The notes under the pieces were generated by a model, which ran no database searches, had not been told where the DNA came from, and saw only the letters and a program-made list of their open reading frames with translations. 64,000 nt of DNA from Arthrobacter sp. 260 (GTDB taxonomy: Bacteria > Actinomycetota > Actinomycetes > Actinomycetales > Micrococcaceae), in NCBI RefSeq assembly GCF_013116745.1, contig NZ_JABFOE010000003.1, positions 124,001-188,000 of the forward strand. Reading direction: 5' to 3'. A program made the translations under genes and the position numbers. Positions 52,181 to 63,522 of the stretch are shown here, piece after piece (the stretch's first letter is position 1; every line of letters begins with the position of its first letter).

Positions 52181-53356
52181 GTGTACGTTCAGCATCTGTC
52201 TCTGACGGATTTCCGAAGCTATAGCCAGGTAGAGGTCCCTCTTGAGGCCGGCACAACAGTCTTCGTTGGTCCCAATGGGGTTGGTAAAACCAACATCGTC
52301 GAAGCCATCGGCTATCTTGCTTCCCTCTCCTCGCATCGTGTCAGCACTGACAAGCCGCTGATTGCTTTCGACGCCGACCGGGCCCTGATTCGTGGCAGGC
52401 TCGTCCGAGGAACCCAGACCACGAGCGTCGAGGTGGAAATCAATGCCGAGCGGGCCAACCGTGCCCGGATAAACCGGGCGAATCCAGTCAGGGCCAGCAA
52501 CGCCGCCGGTATTCTGCGCACCGTACTCTTTGCACCTGAGGATCTGGCGCTGGTGAAGGGGGACCCTTCGAATCGCCGCCGTTTCCTCGACGATCTGATG
52601 GTGACGCTGCTCCCGCATCGCGCCGGTATCGGCGGGGACTATGAGCGAGTTCTCAAGCAGCGCAATGCGCTGCTGAAATCCGCACGGACTACGGGTAGGT
52701 TTACCGCCTCCCATGAGGCAACCCTTGACGTCTGGGATCAGCACCTTGCCGAGACCGGCGCCAGGCTGGTGCATGCCAGACTTGAGGTCCTTCGGCAGCT
52801 ACAACCCCATCTGCAGCACGCCTACCACCAGCTCACTGATGGGTCCAAGGTGGCACTGGCGTGTTACCGGTCGACCCTGGCGGGCCCTGCGGGCGAGGGA
52901 CAGCCCGCCGAGGATGAGGCGCTCAATGGGATGAGCGTGGATGAGATAACTGTGAGATTCCTCGCCGAACTCCTGTCCCACCGGAAAAGGGAACTGGATC
53001 GGGGCATCTCGCTGGTCGGCCCGCATCGCGATGACATCGAGCTGATCCTTGGCGGAACCATTGCAAAGGGCTATGCCTCCCACGGTGAGACCTGGTCCAT
53101 GGCATTATCCTTGCGACTCGGATCCTATTACTTGCTCATCGAGGATGATCACACTCCCGGAGGGACACCTGTCCTCATTCTCGACGACGTTTTCGCCGAA
53201 CTCGATGCCAACCGCAGGAAGAAACTCGCAGCGATTGTCAGTGGCGCCGAACAGGTGTTGGTCACAGCGGCGGTGGGGGATGACATTCCCGATTCCCTGG
53301 CGGGACAGCAGTTCCGGGTAGTCCCGGGAGGGTTGGCCGATGGCGGACAGGACTGA
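52181..53356 (+). CDS. recF: DNA replication/repair protein RecF
   Basis: SMC-like ATPase that helps load RecA at gaps. 391 residues from the GTG at 52181, starting MYVQHLSLTDFRSYSQVEV. Walker A is VGPNGVGKTNIVEAI, the signature is YASHGETWSMALSLRLGSYYL and Walker B is PVLILDDVFAELD. An open frame reaches further upstream into gnd but is not RecF-like. Overlaps dciA by 17 nt. Confidence 0.96.
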   Translation: MYVQHLSLTDFRSYSQVEVPLEAGTTVFVGPNGVGKTNIVEAIGYLASLSSHRVSTDKPLIAFDADRALIRGRLVRGTQTTSVEVEINAERANRARINRANPVRASNAAGILRTVLFAPEDLALVKGDPSNRRRFLDDLMVTLLPHRAGIGGDYERVLKQRNALLKSARTTGRFTASHEATLDVWDQHLAETGARLVHARLEVLRQLQPHLQHAYHQLTDGSKVALACYRSTLAGPAGEGQPAEDEALNGMSVDEITVRFLAELLSHRKRELDRGISLVGPHRDDIELILGGTIAKGYASHGETWSMALSLRLGSYYLLIEDDHTPGGTPVLILDDVFAELDANRRKKLAAIVSGAEQVLVTAAVGDDIPDSLAGQQFRVVPGGLADGGQD

Positions 53357-53975
53357 CCCAACCTCCGAGGACCCAGTGGGTAATGCCCCTCCTCCGGGTA
53401 CCCCCTTGTCCGCTGCCCCATTTTCCAGCGCCGCAGCGGACGGAGACGATTCCACCAAGTCCCCGCCCCTGACCGAGGAATCCTATTTTGATGCTCCGCA
53501 GTCCCTGCTGAACCGGGTGCGTGATGCCTCGAAAGGCCGCGGAAACACGCGGTTGCCGGCGGGACGCCGTGATTCGGCCCCGCCCAAACGCCGCCATACC
53601 GGGTCGGTGACCTACACCGGGCGCGATCCGGAGGGCCTGGGAAATGTCTTTAATAGACTGTTGAGCGAGCGGGGCTGGAAGTCACCGGTAGCCGTCGGCT
53701 CGGTGCTTGCGCGCTGGGATGAGTTGGTTGGACAGGAGATAGCACTCCATTGCCGCCCCGAGAGCTTTGATGGAAATACTGTGTTGGTTCGGTGCGATTC
53801 GACTGCCTGGGCAACCCAACTGCGGTTGATCAGTCCTATGTTGATCCAGCGGTTCGATGCTGAGCTGGGAAGTGGGGTCGTGACGCGCATTTCGGTGTTG
53901 GGTCCTTCATCTCCGAACTGGCGAAAAGGCGGACGGACGGTCAAGGGCCGGGGGCCACGGGACACCTATGGATAG
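53340..53975 (+). CDS. DUF721/DciA-family protein
   Basis: 211 residues. The first 95 are polar and Pro/Ser-rich; the DUF721 core follows (GLGNVFNRLLSERGWKSPVA, VGSVLARWDELVGQEIALHC, VRCDSTAWATQLRLISPMLI). DciA proteins of this family load the replicative helicase DnaB in bacteria lacking DnaC/DnaI. The place between recF and gyrB near oriC is conserved in actinobacteria and fits this role. The C-terminus is basic (RKGGRTVKGRGPRD). Confidence 0.85.
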   Translation: MADRTDPTSEDPVGNAPPPGTPLSAAPFSSAAADGDDSTKSPPLTEESYFDAPQSLLNRVRDASKGRGNTRLPAGRRDSAPPKRRHTGSVTYTGRDPEGLGNVFNRLLSERGWKSPVAVGSVLARWDELVGQEIALHCRPESFDGNTVLVRCDSTAWATQLRLISPMLIQRFDAELGSGVVTRISVLGPSSPNWRKGGRTVKGRGPRDTYG

Positions 53976-56339
<2,364 letters not shown>

Positions 56340-56416
56340 CGGGAATGAGGCGACGGTCGAGCGTCGCCATCCTTTCCAACGGCCTTGATACTTAGAAAAC
56401 TGAACGGAACTGACGT

Positions 56417-59038
56417 ATGAGCGACGAAGAAACACCCGACCTTCCCCTTGAAGGGCGGGTCCTCGCCGATCGGGTTGAGCAGGTCGACCTGCAGACGGAA
56501 ATGCAGCGGTCCTACCTGGATTACGCGATGGCAGTGATTGTCGGCCGCGCGCTCCCGGATGTGCGGGACGGGCTTAAGCCGGTGCACCGCAGGGTTCTGT
56601 ACGCAATGTTCGACGGCGGCTACCGTCCGGACCGCTCCTTCAACAAGTGTGCCCGGGTGGTGGGTGAGGTCATGGGCCAGTATCACCCCCATGGCGACAC
56701 AGCGATCTACGATGCCCTGGTACGCCTGATCCAGGACTGGACCATGCGCTATCCCCTTGCCCTGGGACAGGGAAACTTCGGCTCACCCGGCAATGATGGC
56801 GCTGCTGCTCCCCGGTATACCGAAACCAAAATGGCCCCTCTCGCCATGGAAATGGTGCGGGATATCGACGAGGAAACAGTCGATTTCCAGGACAACTATG
56901 ACGGGAAGAACCAGGAACCGACGATCCTCCCGGCCCGGTTCCCCAACCTCCTGGTGAACGGATCCTCCGGCATCGCCGTCGGTATGGCCACCAACATCCC
57001 CCCGCACAACCTGCGGGAGGTCGCCTCGGGTGTTCAGTGGTACCTCGAGAACCCCGATGCAACCAAGGAGGAGCTCCTCGAGGAACTCCTGATTCGGATC
57101 AAGGGACCGGATTTCCCCACCGGCGCACAGATCCTGGGCCACAAGGGCATCGAGGACGCCTATCGGACCGGCCGCGGATCGATCACCATGCGGGCAGTGG
57201 TGAACGTTGAGGAGATCCAGGGCCGTACCTGCCTGGTGGTCACCGAGTTGCCGTACCAGGCTAATCCGGACAACCTGGCCATCAAGATTGCAGACCTCGT
57301 CAAGGATGGCAAGATCAGTGGTATCGCCGACCTGCGCGATGAGACCTCGGGTCGCACCGGCCAGCGGCTGGTCGTTGTGCTCAAGCGCGACGCCGTCGCG
57401 AAGGTGGTCCTGAACAACCTGTACAAGCACACTCAGCTGCAGGACAATTTCAGCGCCAACATGCTGGCCATCGTCGACGATGTTCCCCGCACTCTAAGCC
57501 TGGACGCCTTTATCCGCCACTGGGTCACCCACCAGCTCGAAGTGATCGTCCGCCGGACCCAGTACCGCTTGCGGAAAGCTGAGGAGGCCGCCCACATTCT
57601 GCGTGGCCTGCTGAAGGCGCTGGATGCACTTGATGATGTCATCGCCCTGATCAGAAGGTCCTCAACCGTCGAGGATGCCAGAAATGGGTTGATCACGCTG
57701 CTGGAAATCGACGAGATCCAGGCCCAGGCCATCCTGGACATGCAGCTTCGCCGGCTCGCTGCCCTGGAACGCCAGAAGATCCAGGATCAGCACGCCAAGC
57801 TGGAAGCGGAAATTACCGAGTACCAGAAGATACTTGCCTCCAAGCAGCTGCAGCGGGACATTGTGTCCACTGAGCTCCAGGAGATCGTTGACAAGCACGG
57901 CGATGACCGACGCACGGAGATTCTTCTGGGCTTCGACTCGGATATGAGCATGGAAGACCTGATCCCTGAAGAGGAAATGGTTGTCACGATCACCCGCGGC
58001 GGTTACGTCAAGCGGACCCGTAGCGACAACTACCGTCAGCAGGCCCGCGGCGGCAAGGGAATCAAGGGTGCCCAGCTCCGCGGCGACGACGTGGTCGAGC
58101 ATTTCTTCGTCACCACCACCCACCACTGGTTGCTGTTCTTCACAAACCTGGGACGGGTATACCGGGCCAAGGCCTACGAGCTGGTTGAGGCCGGCAGGGA
58201 TGCGAAGGGTCAGCACGTAGCGAATCTTCTGGCTTTCCAGCCGGATGAGACGATCGCCCAGGTTCTTGACCTGCGGGACTACCAGCAGTCCCCTTACCTG
58301 GTGCTGGCCACCCAGCGGGGCCTCGTGAAGAAGACACGGCTGGAGGACTACGACACCAACCGCACGGCGGGGGTGATCGCCATCAACCTGCGCGACGGCG
58401 ATGAACTGGTCTCCGCTCAGCTGGTCTCCGAGAGCGATGACATGATGCTGGTGTCTCGGAAGGGTCAGTCCCTCCGATTCACCGCCACCGACGAGGCATT
58501 GCGACCCATGGGTCGTGCCACCTCGGGTGTGACGGGGATGAAGTTCCGCGAGGAGGATGAACTTCTGGCGGCCAACGTGGTCACCGACGAGTCCTTCGTG
58601 TTCGTCGTCACCGAAGGTGGTTTCGCGAAGCGGACCAAGGTCGAAGAGTACCGCGTGCAGGGTCGGGGTGGCCTCGGCATCAAGGTGGCCAAGCTGGCCG
58701 AGGAACGAGGCGACCTGGTGGGCGCCCTCATCGTCCAGGAAGAAGATGAGGTGCTCGTGGTCATGGGCGGAGGCAAGGTGGTCCGTTCAGCGGTTACCGG
58801 TGTCCCAGCCAAGGGCAGGGACACGATGGGCGTCATCTTTGCCAAGCCCGACAAGAAGGACCGGATCATCGCCGTCGCGCGGAACAGCGAACGGGGACTG
58901 GCCATTGAGGAAGGTACCGCTGAACTGGTGACCGGAGGGGCTGAATCCGCTGGCCCCGCGGTCGATGAAGTACCGTTGACGTCAGAGGAAGTGGCTGAGC
59001 CAGACGCACAGTCGCCGGATAATGGAGGTACCGAGTGA
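56417..59038 (+). CDS. gyrA: DNA gyrase subunit A
   Basis: Cuts and rejoins DNA in gyrase. 873 residues. [20 protein letters not shown] near the start; active-site Tyr in [11 protein letters not shown]; quinolone region [13 protein letters not shown] with Thr at the position equivalent to E. coli Ser83 and Asp at 87. The C-terminal beta-pinwheel has the GyrA box [11 protein letters not shown]. The 77-nt gap after gyrB has a small hairpin (GGCGACG/CGTCGCC, 56349-56368). Overlaps the next gene by 4 nt. Confidence 0.97.
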   Translation: MSDEETPDLPLEGRVLADRVEQVDLQTEMQRSYLDYAMAVIVGRALPDVRDGLKPVHRRVLYAMFDGGYRPDRSFNKCARVVGEVMGQYHPHGDTAIYDALVRLIQDWTMRYPLALGQGNFGSPGNDGAAAPRYTETKMAPLAMEMVRDIDEETVDFQDNYDGKNQEPTILPARFPNLLVNGSSGIAVGMATNIPPHNLREVASGVQWYLENPDATKEELLEELLIRIKGPDFPTGAQILGHKGIEDAYRTGRGSITMRAVVNVEEIQGRTCLVVTELPYQANPDNLAIKIADLVKDGKISGIADLRDETSGRTGQRLVVVLKRDAVAKVVLNNLYKHTQLQDNFSANMLAIVDDVPRTLSLDAFIRHWVTHQLEVIVRRTQYRLRKAEEAAHILRGLLKALDALDDVIALIRRSSTVEDARNGLITLLEIDEIQAQAILDMQLRRLAALERQKIQDQHAKLEAEITEYQKILASKQLQRDIVSTELQEIVDKHGDDRRTEILLGFDSDMSMEDLIPEEEMVVTITRGGYVKRTRSDNYRQQARGGKGIKGAQLRGDDVVEHFFVTTTHHWLLFFTNLGRVYRAKAYELVEAGRDAKGQHVANLLAFQPDETIAQVLDLRDYQQSPYLVLATQRGLVKKTRLEDYDTNRTAGVIAINLRDGDELVSAQLVSESDDMMLVSRKGQSLRFTATDEALRPMGRATSGVTGMKFREEDELLAANVVTDESFVFVVTEGGFAKRTKVEEYRVQGRGGLGIKVAKLAEERGDLVGALIVQEEDEVLVVMGGGKVVRSAVTGVPAKGRDTMGVIFAKPDKKDRIIAVARNSERGLAIEEGTAELVTGGAESAGPAVDEVPLTSEEVAEPDAQSPDNGGTE

Positions 59039-59559
59039 GTTCGCCTAACTCAAACCCGCGGGCAACTGGAAGCGGATCGGTCAAACAGACCGGCACCGGC
59101 CCCCGGGTGAACGCGCCCGCACGCCCCGCCCAGAAGCCCTCAAACGCCGCGCCCGGCAACCGGCCGGGGTTGGTGAAACCAGCGCCGAAGGCCAAGGCAC
59201 GTAAGGCGAGGCTGCTGGTCAGTAAGGTGGACCCCTGGTCTGTACTGAAAATGTCTTTCCTGCTGTCCGTCGCGCTGGGGATCGTGACTGTGGTCGCGGC
59301 GATCGTCATCTGGACGGTACTGGACCTCACCGGAATTTTTGACGGCGTGAATGACCTGCTGCGCGAAATTGCGGGAACGGAGAGCGGAGGGTTTGACCTC
59401 CGTCAGTTCGCCTCACTGGGCCAGGTGGTGTCTTTCGCGACCATCATTGCGGTCGTGAATGTGGTCCTGTTGACTGCTTTGGCAATGCTTTCGGCCGTCC
59501 TGTACAACATTTCCTCCACTCTTGTCGGCGGAATTGGCGTCACCCTCACCGACGACTAA
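59035..59559 (+). CDS. DUF3566 transmembrane protein
   Basis: 174 residues. A hydrophilic Pro/Ala/Lys-rich N-terminal half (about 1-60), then the DUF3566 domain with two spans ([20 protein letters not shown] and [20 protein letters not shown]). It always follows gyrA in this group and is translationally coupled here (ATGA-like GTGA overlap). The function is unknown; members are found next to gyrA in many actinobacteria, suggesting an envelope or division role. Confidence 0.9.
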   Translation: MSSPNSNPRATGSGSVKQTGTGPRVNAPARPAQKPSNAAPGNRPGLVKPAPKAKARKARLLVSKVDPWSVLKMSFLLSVALGIVTVVAAIVIWTVLDLTGIFDGVNDLLREIAGTESGGFDLRQFASLGQVVSFATIIAVVNVVLLTALAMLSAVLYNISSTLVGGIGVTLTDD

Positions 59560-59645
59560 CCAGGCATGTCCGAGCCGGGTTCGGGCCGATTTGATGATTG
59601 CAGAGATACTCCTGTAAAGTCGTATTTCGGCCCGAACAGGCTTCG

Positions 59646-59719
59646 GGGCGTATAGCTCAGGCGGTTAGAGCGCTTCGCTGATAACGAAGAGGTCCCAGGT
59701 TCAAGTCCTGGTACGCCCA
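59646..59719 (+). tRNA. tRNA-Ile (GAT)
   Basis: 74 nt with a full cloverleaf. Acceptor arms GGGCGTA and TACGCCC, anticodon stem CTTCG/CGAAG around CTGATAA with anticodon GAT at 59680-59682, and T-loop GGTTCAAGTCC. The CCA is not encoded. Standard position after gyrA. Confidence 0.97.
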
Positions 59720-59760
59720 CGGACCTACCACCCGCAGGTCACTGCGACAGGAGGAACACT

Positions 59761-59877
59761 GTGAAGAAGTTGTTGGTAGTTGCAGCAGCTCTCGCCAGTG
59801 CTTTCGCCTACAAAAGGTGGCAGGAATCCGAGAGGGAAAAGGCAGTATGGAGCAAGGCAACCGACACGGTTGACTAG
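59761..59877 (+). CDS. DLW-39 family small protein
   Basis: 38 residues: MKKLLVVAAALASAFAYKRW then QESEREKAVWSKATDTVD. GGAGG stands 6 nt before the GTG. An N-terminal hydrophobic segment (about 4-16) and a charged tail ending VWSKATD-like match the actinobacterial DLW-39 family, which is typically found between tRNA-Ile and tRNA-Ala as here. Function unknown; probably membrane-associated. Confidence 0.88.
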   Translation: MKKLLVVAAALASAFAYKRWQESEREKAVWSKATDTVD

Positions 59878-59913
59878 GCTATACTGATCAGGTTGCCATA
59901 ACGGCAATCGTTC

Positions 59914-59986
59914 GGGGGCATGGCGCAATTGGTAGCGCACCTGCTTTGCAAGCAGGGGGTTCGGGGTTCGAGTCCCCGTGCCTCCA
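59914..59986 (+). tRNA. tRNA-Ala (TGC)
   Basis: 73 nt cloverleaf. Acceptor GGGGGCA/TGCCTCC (one G-T pair), anticodon stem CCTGC/GCAGG around TTTGCAA with anticodon TGC at 59947-59949, and T-arm GGGGTTCGAGTCCCC. CCA not encoded. Confidence 0.97.
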
Positions 59987-59991
59987 CCGAA

Positions 59992-60034
59992 GGGAAAAGG
60001 TCCCGGTCTTCTGACTGGGGCCTTTTCCTTTTAA
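59992..60034 (+). terminator. Intrinsic terminator after tRNA-Ala
   Basis: GGAAAAGGTCCC pairs with GGGGCCTTTTCC (one mismatch) across a 12-nt loop, followed by TTTT. It ends the gyrase/tRNA transcription direction. Confidence 0.85.
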
Positions 60035-60066
60035 CTTATGTTTCCTGGGTGCTTTAGTGTTACTGG

Positions 60067-60978
60067 GTGATCATCTTCCTGTCGGTTCTGGGTGTCCTTG
60101 GCGTGGCTGCATCAGGTCCTATCATGGCGGCGACAGTGGCGCCGGCACTCGCAATCGCCTTCTGGCGGAATGCGATCGGCGCGCTCGTGATGGGTGGCCC
60201 GGCTGCACTGTCGAAACGTCACGAGTTCAAGGCCCTCCGGCGGACCGATTTCATCCGCCTCTCCGTCGCCGCGACCGCGCTTGCCCTCCACTTTGCCTGT
60301 TTCATTACAGCCCTCAAGCTCACCTCGGTGGCCGCCGCGACGGCGTTGGTCTGCCTGCAGGTGGCCTGGATTGCCCTGTTCAACGCGATTCAGGGCTCCC
60401 GCCCTGCCACCAAGGTGATAGTGGGACTGGGGGTGGCGCTGGCCGGCGTCGTCGTCATCACGGGTTTTGACTTGACTCTGTCCCAGGACGCGATTATCGG
60501 TGACCTTCTGGCCCTGGCGGGAGGAGCCCTTGCTGGCATCTACCAGATGGCAGGGGCAGGTGCGCGGAAAACCATGTCGACTGGAACATACACCACTCTC
60601 TGCTACGGCGGGTGCGCGGTGATCCTCCTGGCGCTCTGCCTGATCTTCAGGCAACCGCTCACAGGATTCTCCCCGGCAGCCTGGGTCGGAATTCTCGCCG
60701 TCACCCTGGTGGCACAGCTCATGGGGCATACGGTCTTCAATCACCTGCTTGCAGTGATGAGCCCCCTGGTGGTTTCGATGATTATCCTGCTGGAGATTCC
60801 CGGTGCGGCCCTGCTCGCCGCTGTCTTCCTGGGGGAACAGTTGCCGGCGGGAACCTACGGGGGGCTGCTGCTGATCCTGGTAGGCCTGGCTATCGTGGTT
60901 CGGGGTCAGACGAATGGCCGCGCGCGCGCCATCGAAGAGGCCGCGACGGTCCCCCCTCCCGCGATGGGTGGATCCTAG
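60067..60978 (+). CDS. EamA-family (DMT) transporter
   Basis: 303 residues with ten membrane segments in two EamA halves. Start MIIFLSVLGVLGVAASGPIM; the RNAIGALVMGGPAAL loop and the second-half LLEIPGAALLAAVFLGEQLPAGTYGGLLLILVGLAIV (read at about residues 240-276) are typical of this family of drug/metabolite exporters. Convergent with the GT2 gene, with stop codons overlapping by 4 nt. Cargo unknown. Confidence 0.88.
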   Translation: MIIFLSVLGVLGVAASGPIMAATVAPALAIAFWRNAIGALVMGGPAALSKRHEFKALRRTDFIRLSVAATALALHFACFITALKLTSVAAATALVCLQVAWIALFNAIQGSRPATKVIVGLGVALAGVVVITGFDLTLSQDAIIGDLLALAGGALAGIYQMAGAGARKTMSTGTYTTLCYGGCAVILLALCLIFRQPLTGFSPAAWVGILAVTLVAQLMGHTVFNHLLAVMSPLVVSMIILLEIPGAALLAAVFLGEQLPAGTYGGLLLILVGLAIVVRGQTNGRARAIEEAATVPPPAMGGS

Positions 60979-61874
60979 GGGCTCTCTGCCGACTCCTTGG
61001 CGACGACCTGGGGTGTGCCGCCACGTTTCGCGGTTTGAGGGCTGCGTGCCGAGTGCACTGCCCGAATCATTTTGGCCGGGTAGTAGATGGACATGAAGAT
61101 CAGGGGTGGGACCTTTAGGATCCGTTTGTTGATCTGGTGGGCCCTATAGGTGCGGTCAAACCGGGTGACGTAGTAACGATAGTCCTTGGGCGAGTCTTCC
61201 AACCGTCGGGCTGACATGCCGCTGACCATTGTGGGCAGGTATCTGATGCTCAGGTCGTGTTCGGCAAGGTGGAGCGACAGGTCAATATCCTCGTGCATCT
61301 CGTCGGCTTCGTCGCGGCAGGATGAATCACGGATCTGCTCCCAAGCCGTGCGCCTAATGGCCATGTTTGATCCGAACAGGAAGTGGTACTGATTGCGTGC
61401 CAGTTTCAGGACCAGTTGGCGCAGCTTGTCGTCGGCCAGTAGTCCCCAGCGACGCATCGGCATATCGTAATAGACCACGGGGCCGGTGGCTGCAGCCACC
61501 TCCGGATCCAGGAAGCCGGCAAGTACCTGTTCCACCCAGTCAGGTTCGGGCACTGAATCCGCGTCGAGGCGGCCGATGACGGTTCCCGCCGCGTTGTCGA
61601 ACCCGAAATTACGGGTGGGAATCAGGCCCTGTTCGGATGAATACTCAAGAAGCCTGATGGGGCTTTCAGGATATTCCAGTTGCATCTGCCGGACAATCCG
61701 GTTGGTGCCGTCGGTGGAGCGGTTATCGACCACCAGGATCTCCTCAGCGGGCACTGACTGGTAGATCGCCGCAATCAGGCACTGCCTGATCACGCTTTCC
61801 TCGTTGTACGCCGGAATGACTATCGAGACGGCGTTCTGGGGAGGGGACACGGCGGTAAATCTACCACTGGTCAT
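60975..61874 (-). CDS. Glycosyltransferase family 2
   Basis: 299 residues with the GT-A fold. SIVIPAYNEESVIRQCLIAA and ILVVDNRSTDGT open the nucleotide-sugar site; RLDADSVPEPDWVEQ contains the metal-binding DxD-like motif. LFGSNMAIRRTAWEQI and EMHEDIDLSLHLAEHDL follow (the ED-x-D-L acceptor motif). One weak membrane-near helix at the C-terminus (PPLIFMSIYYPAKMI). Probably builds a surface polysaccharide; donor and acceptor unknown. Confidence 0.9.
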   Translation of the reverse strand: MTSGRFTAVSPPQNAVSIVIPAYNEESVIRQCLIAAIYQSVPAEEILVVDNRSTDGTNRIVRQMQLEYPESPIRLLEYSSEQGLIPTRNFGFDNAAGTVIGRLDADSVPEPDWVEQVLAGFLDPEVAAATGPVVYYDMPMRRWGLLADDKLRQLVLKLARNQYHFLFGSNMAIRRTAWEQIRDSSCRDEADEMHEDIDLSLHLAEHDLSIRYLPTMVSGMSARRLEDSPKDYRYYVTRFDRTYRAHQINKRILKVPPLIFMSIYYPAKMIRAVHSARSPQTAKRGGTPQVVAKESAESP

Positions 61875-61898
61875 ACGGTTCGGGAGGGAAGTGGCAAA

Positions 61899-61937
61899 AA
61901 GAAGAAGGACGGCTCCACGGGAGCCGCCCTTCTTCTT
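61899..61937 (-). terminator. Strong intrinsic terminator of the repeat-protein gene
   Basis: AAGAAGAAGGACGGCTC and GAGCCGCCCTTCTTCTT make a 17-bp stem with one mismatch and a 5-nt loop; on the minus strand it is followed by TTTTTGCC. It begins 16 nt after the stop of the 11-residue-repeat gene. Confidence 0.9.
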
Positions 61938-61952
61938 AGTTACACCAATTGA

Positions 61953-62819
61953 CTACTTGGTGGCATCCTTCGCTTCTTCAGCCGCATCCCGGATCTTTCC
62001 GGTGGTGGCCGTCCCCGCCGACTTGGCCGCGTCGGTGGTTTCCTCCACTGCCTCTCCGGCTTTGGCGGCTGCGCGATCGGCGGCTTCCTTGATGTCGGCT
62101 ACAACATCCTTGGCCTCCTTGGCACGCTCAGCTTCGCCGGTGGGCTTGGTGTCCACCTTGACGGGGGTCTTCCAAGGATCCTCAACGGGCTTGGATGCAC
62201 GCCAAACGGCTACACCGGCAGTGATCGCTGCGGCGATGATGCCGAAGATCAGCCAGCCCTTGCTGCCACTCTTCTGACGCTTCTTCAGGTCGCGGGAAGC
62301 CTTCATGGCTGCCGCAGCGGCAGCCTTCTGGGCCTTCTTGACAGCCTTCTTGTCACCGGTCACCCGGGTGACCGCGCGATTCACTGGCTCCGGGATGGTT
62401 GCACCGGACAGTGAGCGGGACACTGAGTCCGCCGCGTCACCCAACTTGTGGGACAGCGTGGGCAGGTAGTCGCCAACAACCTTGTCCCGCGCATTGTTGA
62501 TGGCAGGGGCGGCCCGATCCAGAGTCTTCTGGATGTGCGGCGTGGTGCTGTCCACCACGTGCGAAATGCGTGGGGCGACTTTGTCCAGTCCGTCCTGAAT
62601 ACGGGGGGTGACGGTCGAGATGCCATCGGAAATTCCGTGGGCGGCTCGCTGCACTCCGTGCTGGATTGCAGGTGAGGCCGATCCGTAGCCTTTTTCGATA
62701 CGCGGTGCCACCCAGTTGTAGGCGGCATCCACTCGTGGTGCTGCCCAGTCCCGCGCGGCTTCGGCACTCGTTGCGACGGTCTTTTCGATGTCGCGTGTCA
62801 TACGTTTGTTTTTCTTCAC
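61953..62819 (-). CDS. Membrane-anchored 11-residue-repeat (hendecad) protein
   Basis: 288 residues, no known domain recognised. Prolines at residues 28, 39, 50, 72, 83, 94 and 105 are exactly 11 apart (position 61, where one more is due, is His). Each repeat reads roughly A/T-P-R/H/A-I-x7, like the amphipathic helices of apolipoproteins. A Lys/Ala-rich helix (about 155-185) precedes one membrane span (188-206, GWLIFGIIAAAITAGVAVW), and the tail (225-288) is Ala/Glu/Lys/Asp-rich, LEA-like coiled helix. GTG start with GGGAGG 5 nt upstream. A role in membrane or lipid binding or stress is inferred. Confidence 0.8.
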   Translation of the reverse strand: MKKNKRMTRDIEKTVATSAEAARDWAAPRVDAAYNWVAPRIEKGYGSASPAIQHGVQRAAHGISDGISTVTPRIQDGLDKVAPRISHVVDSTTPHIQKTLDRAAPAINNARDKVVGDYLPTLSHKLGDAADSVSRSLSGATIPEPVNRAVTRVTGDKKAVKKAQKAAAAAAMKASRDLKKRQKSGSKGWLIFGIIAAAITAGVAVWRASKPVEDPWKTPVKVDTKPTGEAERAKEAKDVVADIKEAADRAAAKAGEAVEETTDAAKSAGTATTGKIRDAAEEAKDATK

Positions 62820-62972
62820 ATCTGCCTCCCGGGGATAGTGACTGTTGACTGTCAGCCTACGTGTTATCGCTATGCCGTGCTATTCGTTGCCTGGATTCCC
62901 GCTTATTTTTCACTGTGCGCGGAACACTTCATTCTCAGCTCTTTACCAGGGGGTGCATGAAAGAATGGGGAC

Positions 62973-63515
62973 ATGACAGCTATTGCAACAGCACAGGCAA
63001 CTATCCATACCAACCTCGGCGATATCAAGGTAAACCTTTTTGGGAATCACGCCCCGAAGACCGTGCAGAACTTCACCGGTCTCGCCACGGGAGACAAGTC
63101 CTGGACTCACCCCAAGACCGGTGAGGAATCCACCAAGCCGCTGTACGACGGCACCATCTTCCACCGCGTCATCAAGGACTTCATGATCCAGGGTGGCGAC
63201 CCATTGGGTCAGGGAATTGGCGGACCAGGCTACCAGTTTGACGACGAAATCAACCCCGACCTTGACTTCACGGCACCCTACAAACTGGCCATGGCCAACG
63301 CGGGAATCCAGGGTGGTCGCGGTACCAACGGATCGCAGTTCTTCATCACCTCCGTACCCACCACGTGGCTGCAGGGCAAGCACACCATCTTCGGTGACGT
63401 CACCGATGAAGCGTCGAAGGCGCTCGTGGAGCAGCTCAATGCGATTCCCACTGACTCCCGGGACAAGCCACTCGAAGATGTTGTCATCAACTCGATCACG
63501 GTAGAGCAGCTCTAA
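62973..63515 (+). CDS. ppiA: Cyclophilin-type peptidyl-prolyl isomerase
   Basis: Cytoplasmic cis-trans prolyl isomerase of 180 residues without signal peptide. FHRVIKDFMIQGGDPLGQG is the active-site Arg block, ANAGIQGGRGTNGSQFFIT is the core peptide-binding block (a slight variant of the usual MANAGPNTNGSQFF), and HTIFGDV follows. Near the same distance from gyrA as in other actinobacteria. Confidence 0.95.
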   Translation: MTAIATAQATIHTNLGDIKVNLFGNHAPKTVQNFTGLATGDKSWTHPKTGEESTKPLYDGTIFHRVIKDFMIQGGDPLGQGIGGPGYQFDDEINPDLDFTAPYKLAMANAGIQGGRGTNGSQFFITSVPTTWLQGKHTIFGDVTDEASKALVEQLNAIPTDSRDKPLEDVVINSITVEQL

Positions 63516-63522
63516 AGCCCAC

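Noticed and set aside
56349-56368. Hairpin between gyrB and gyrA as a terminator
   Set aside because: Only a 7-bp stem with a weak T-run (ATCCTTTCC), between genes normally cotranscribed; at most a mild attenuator.
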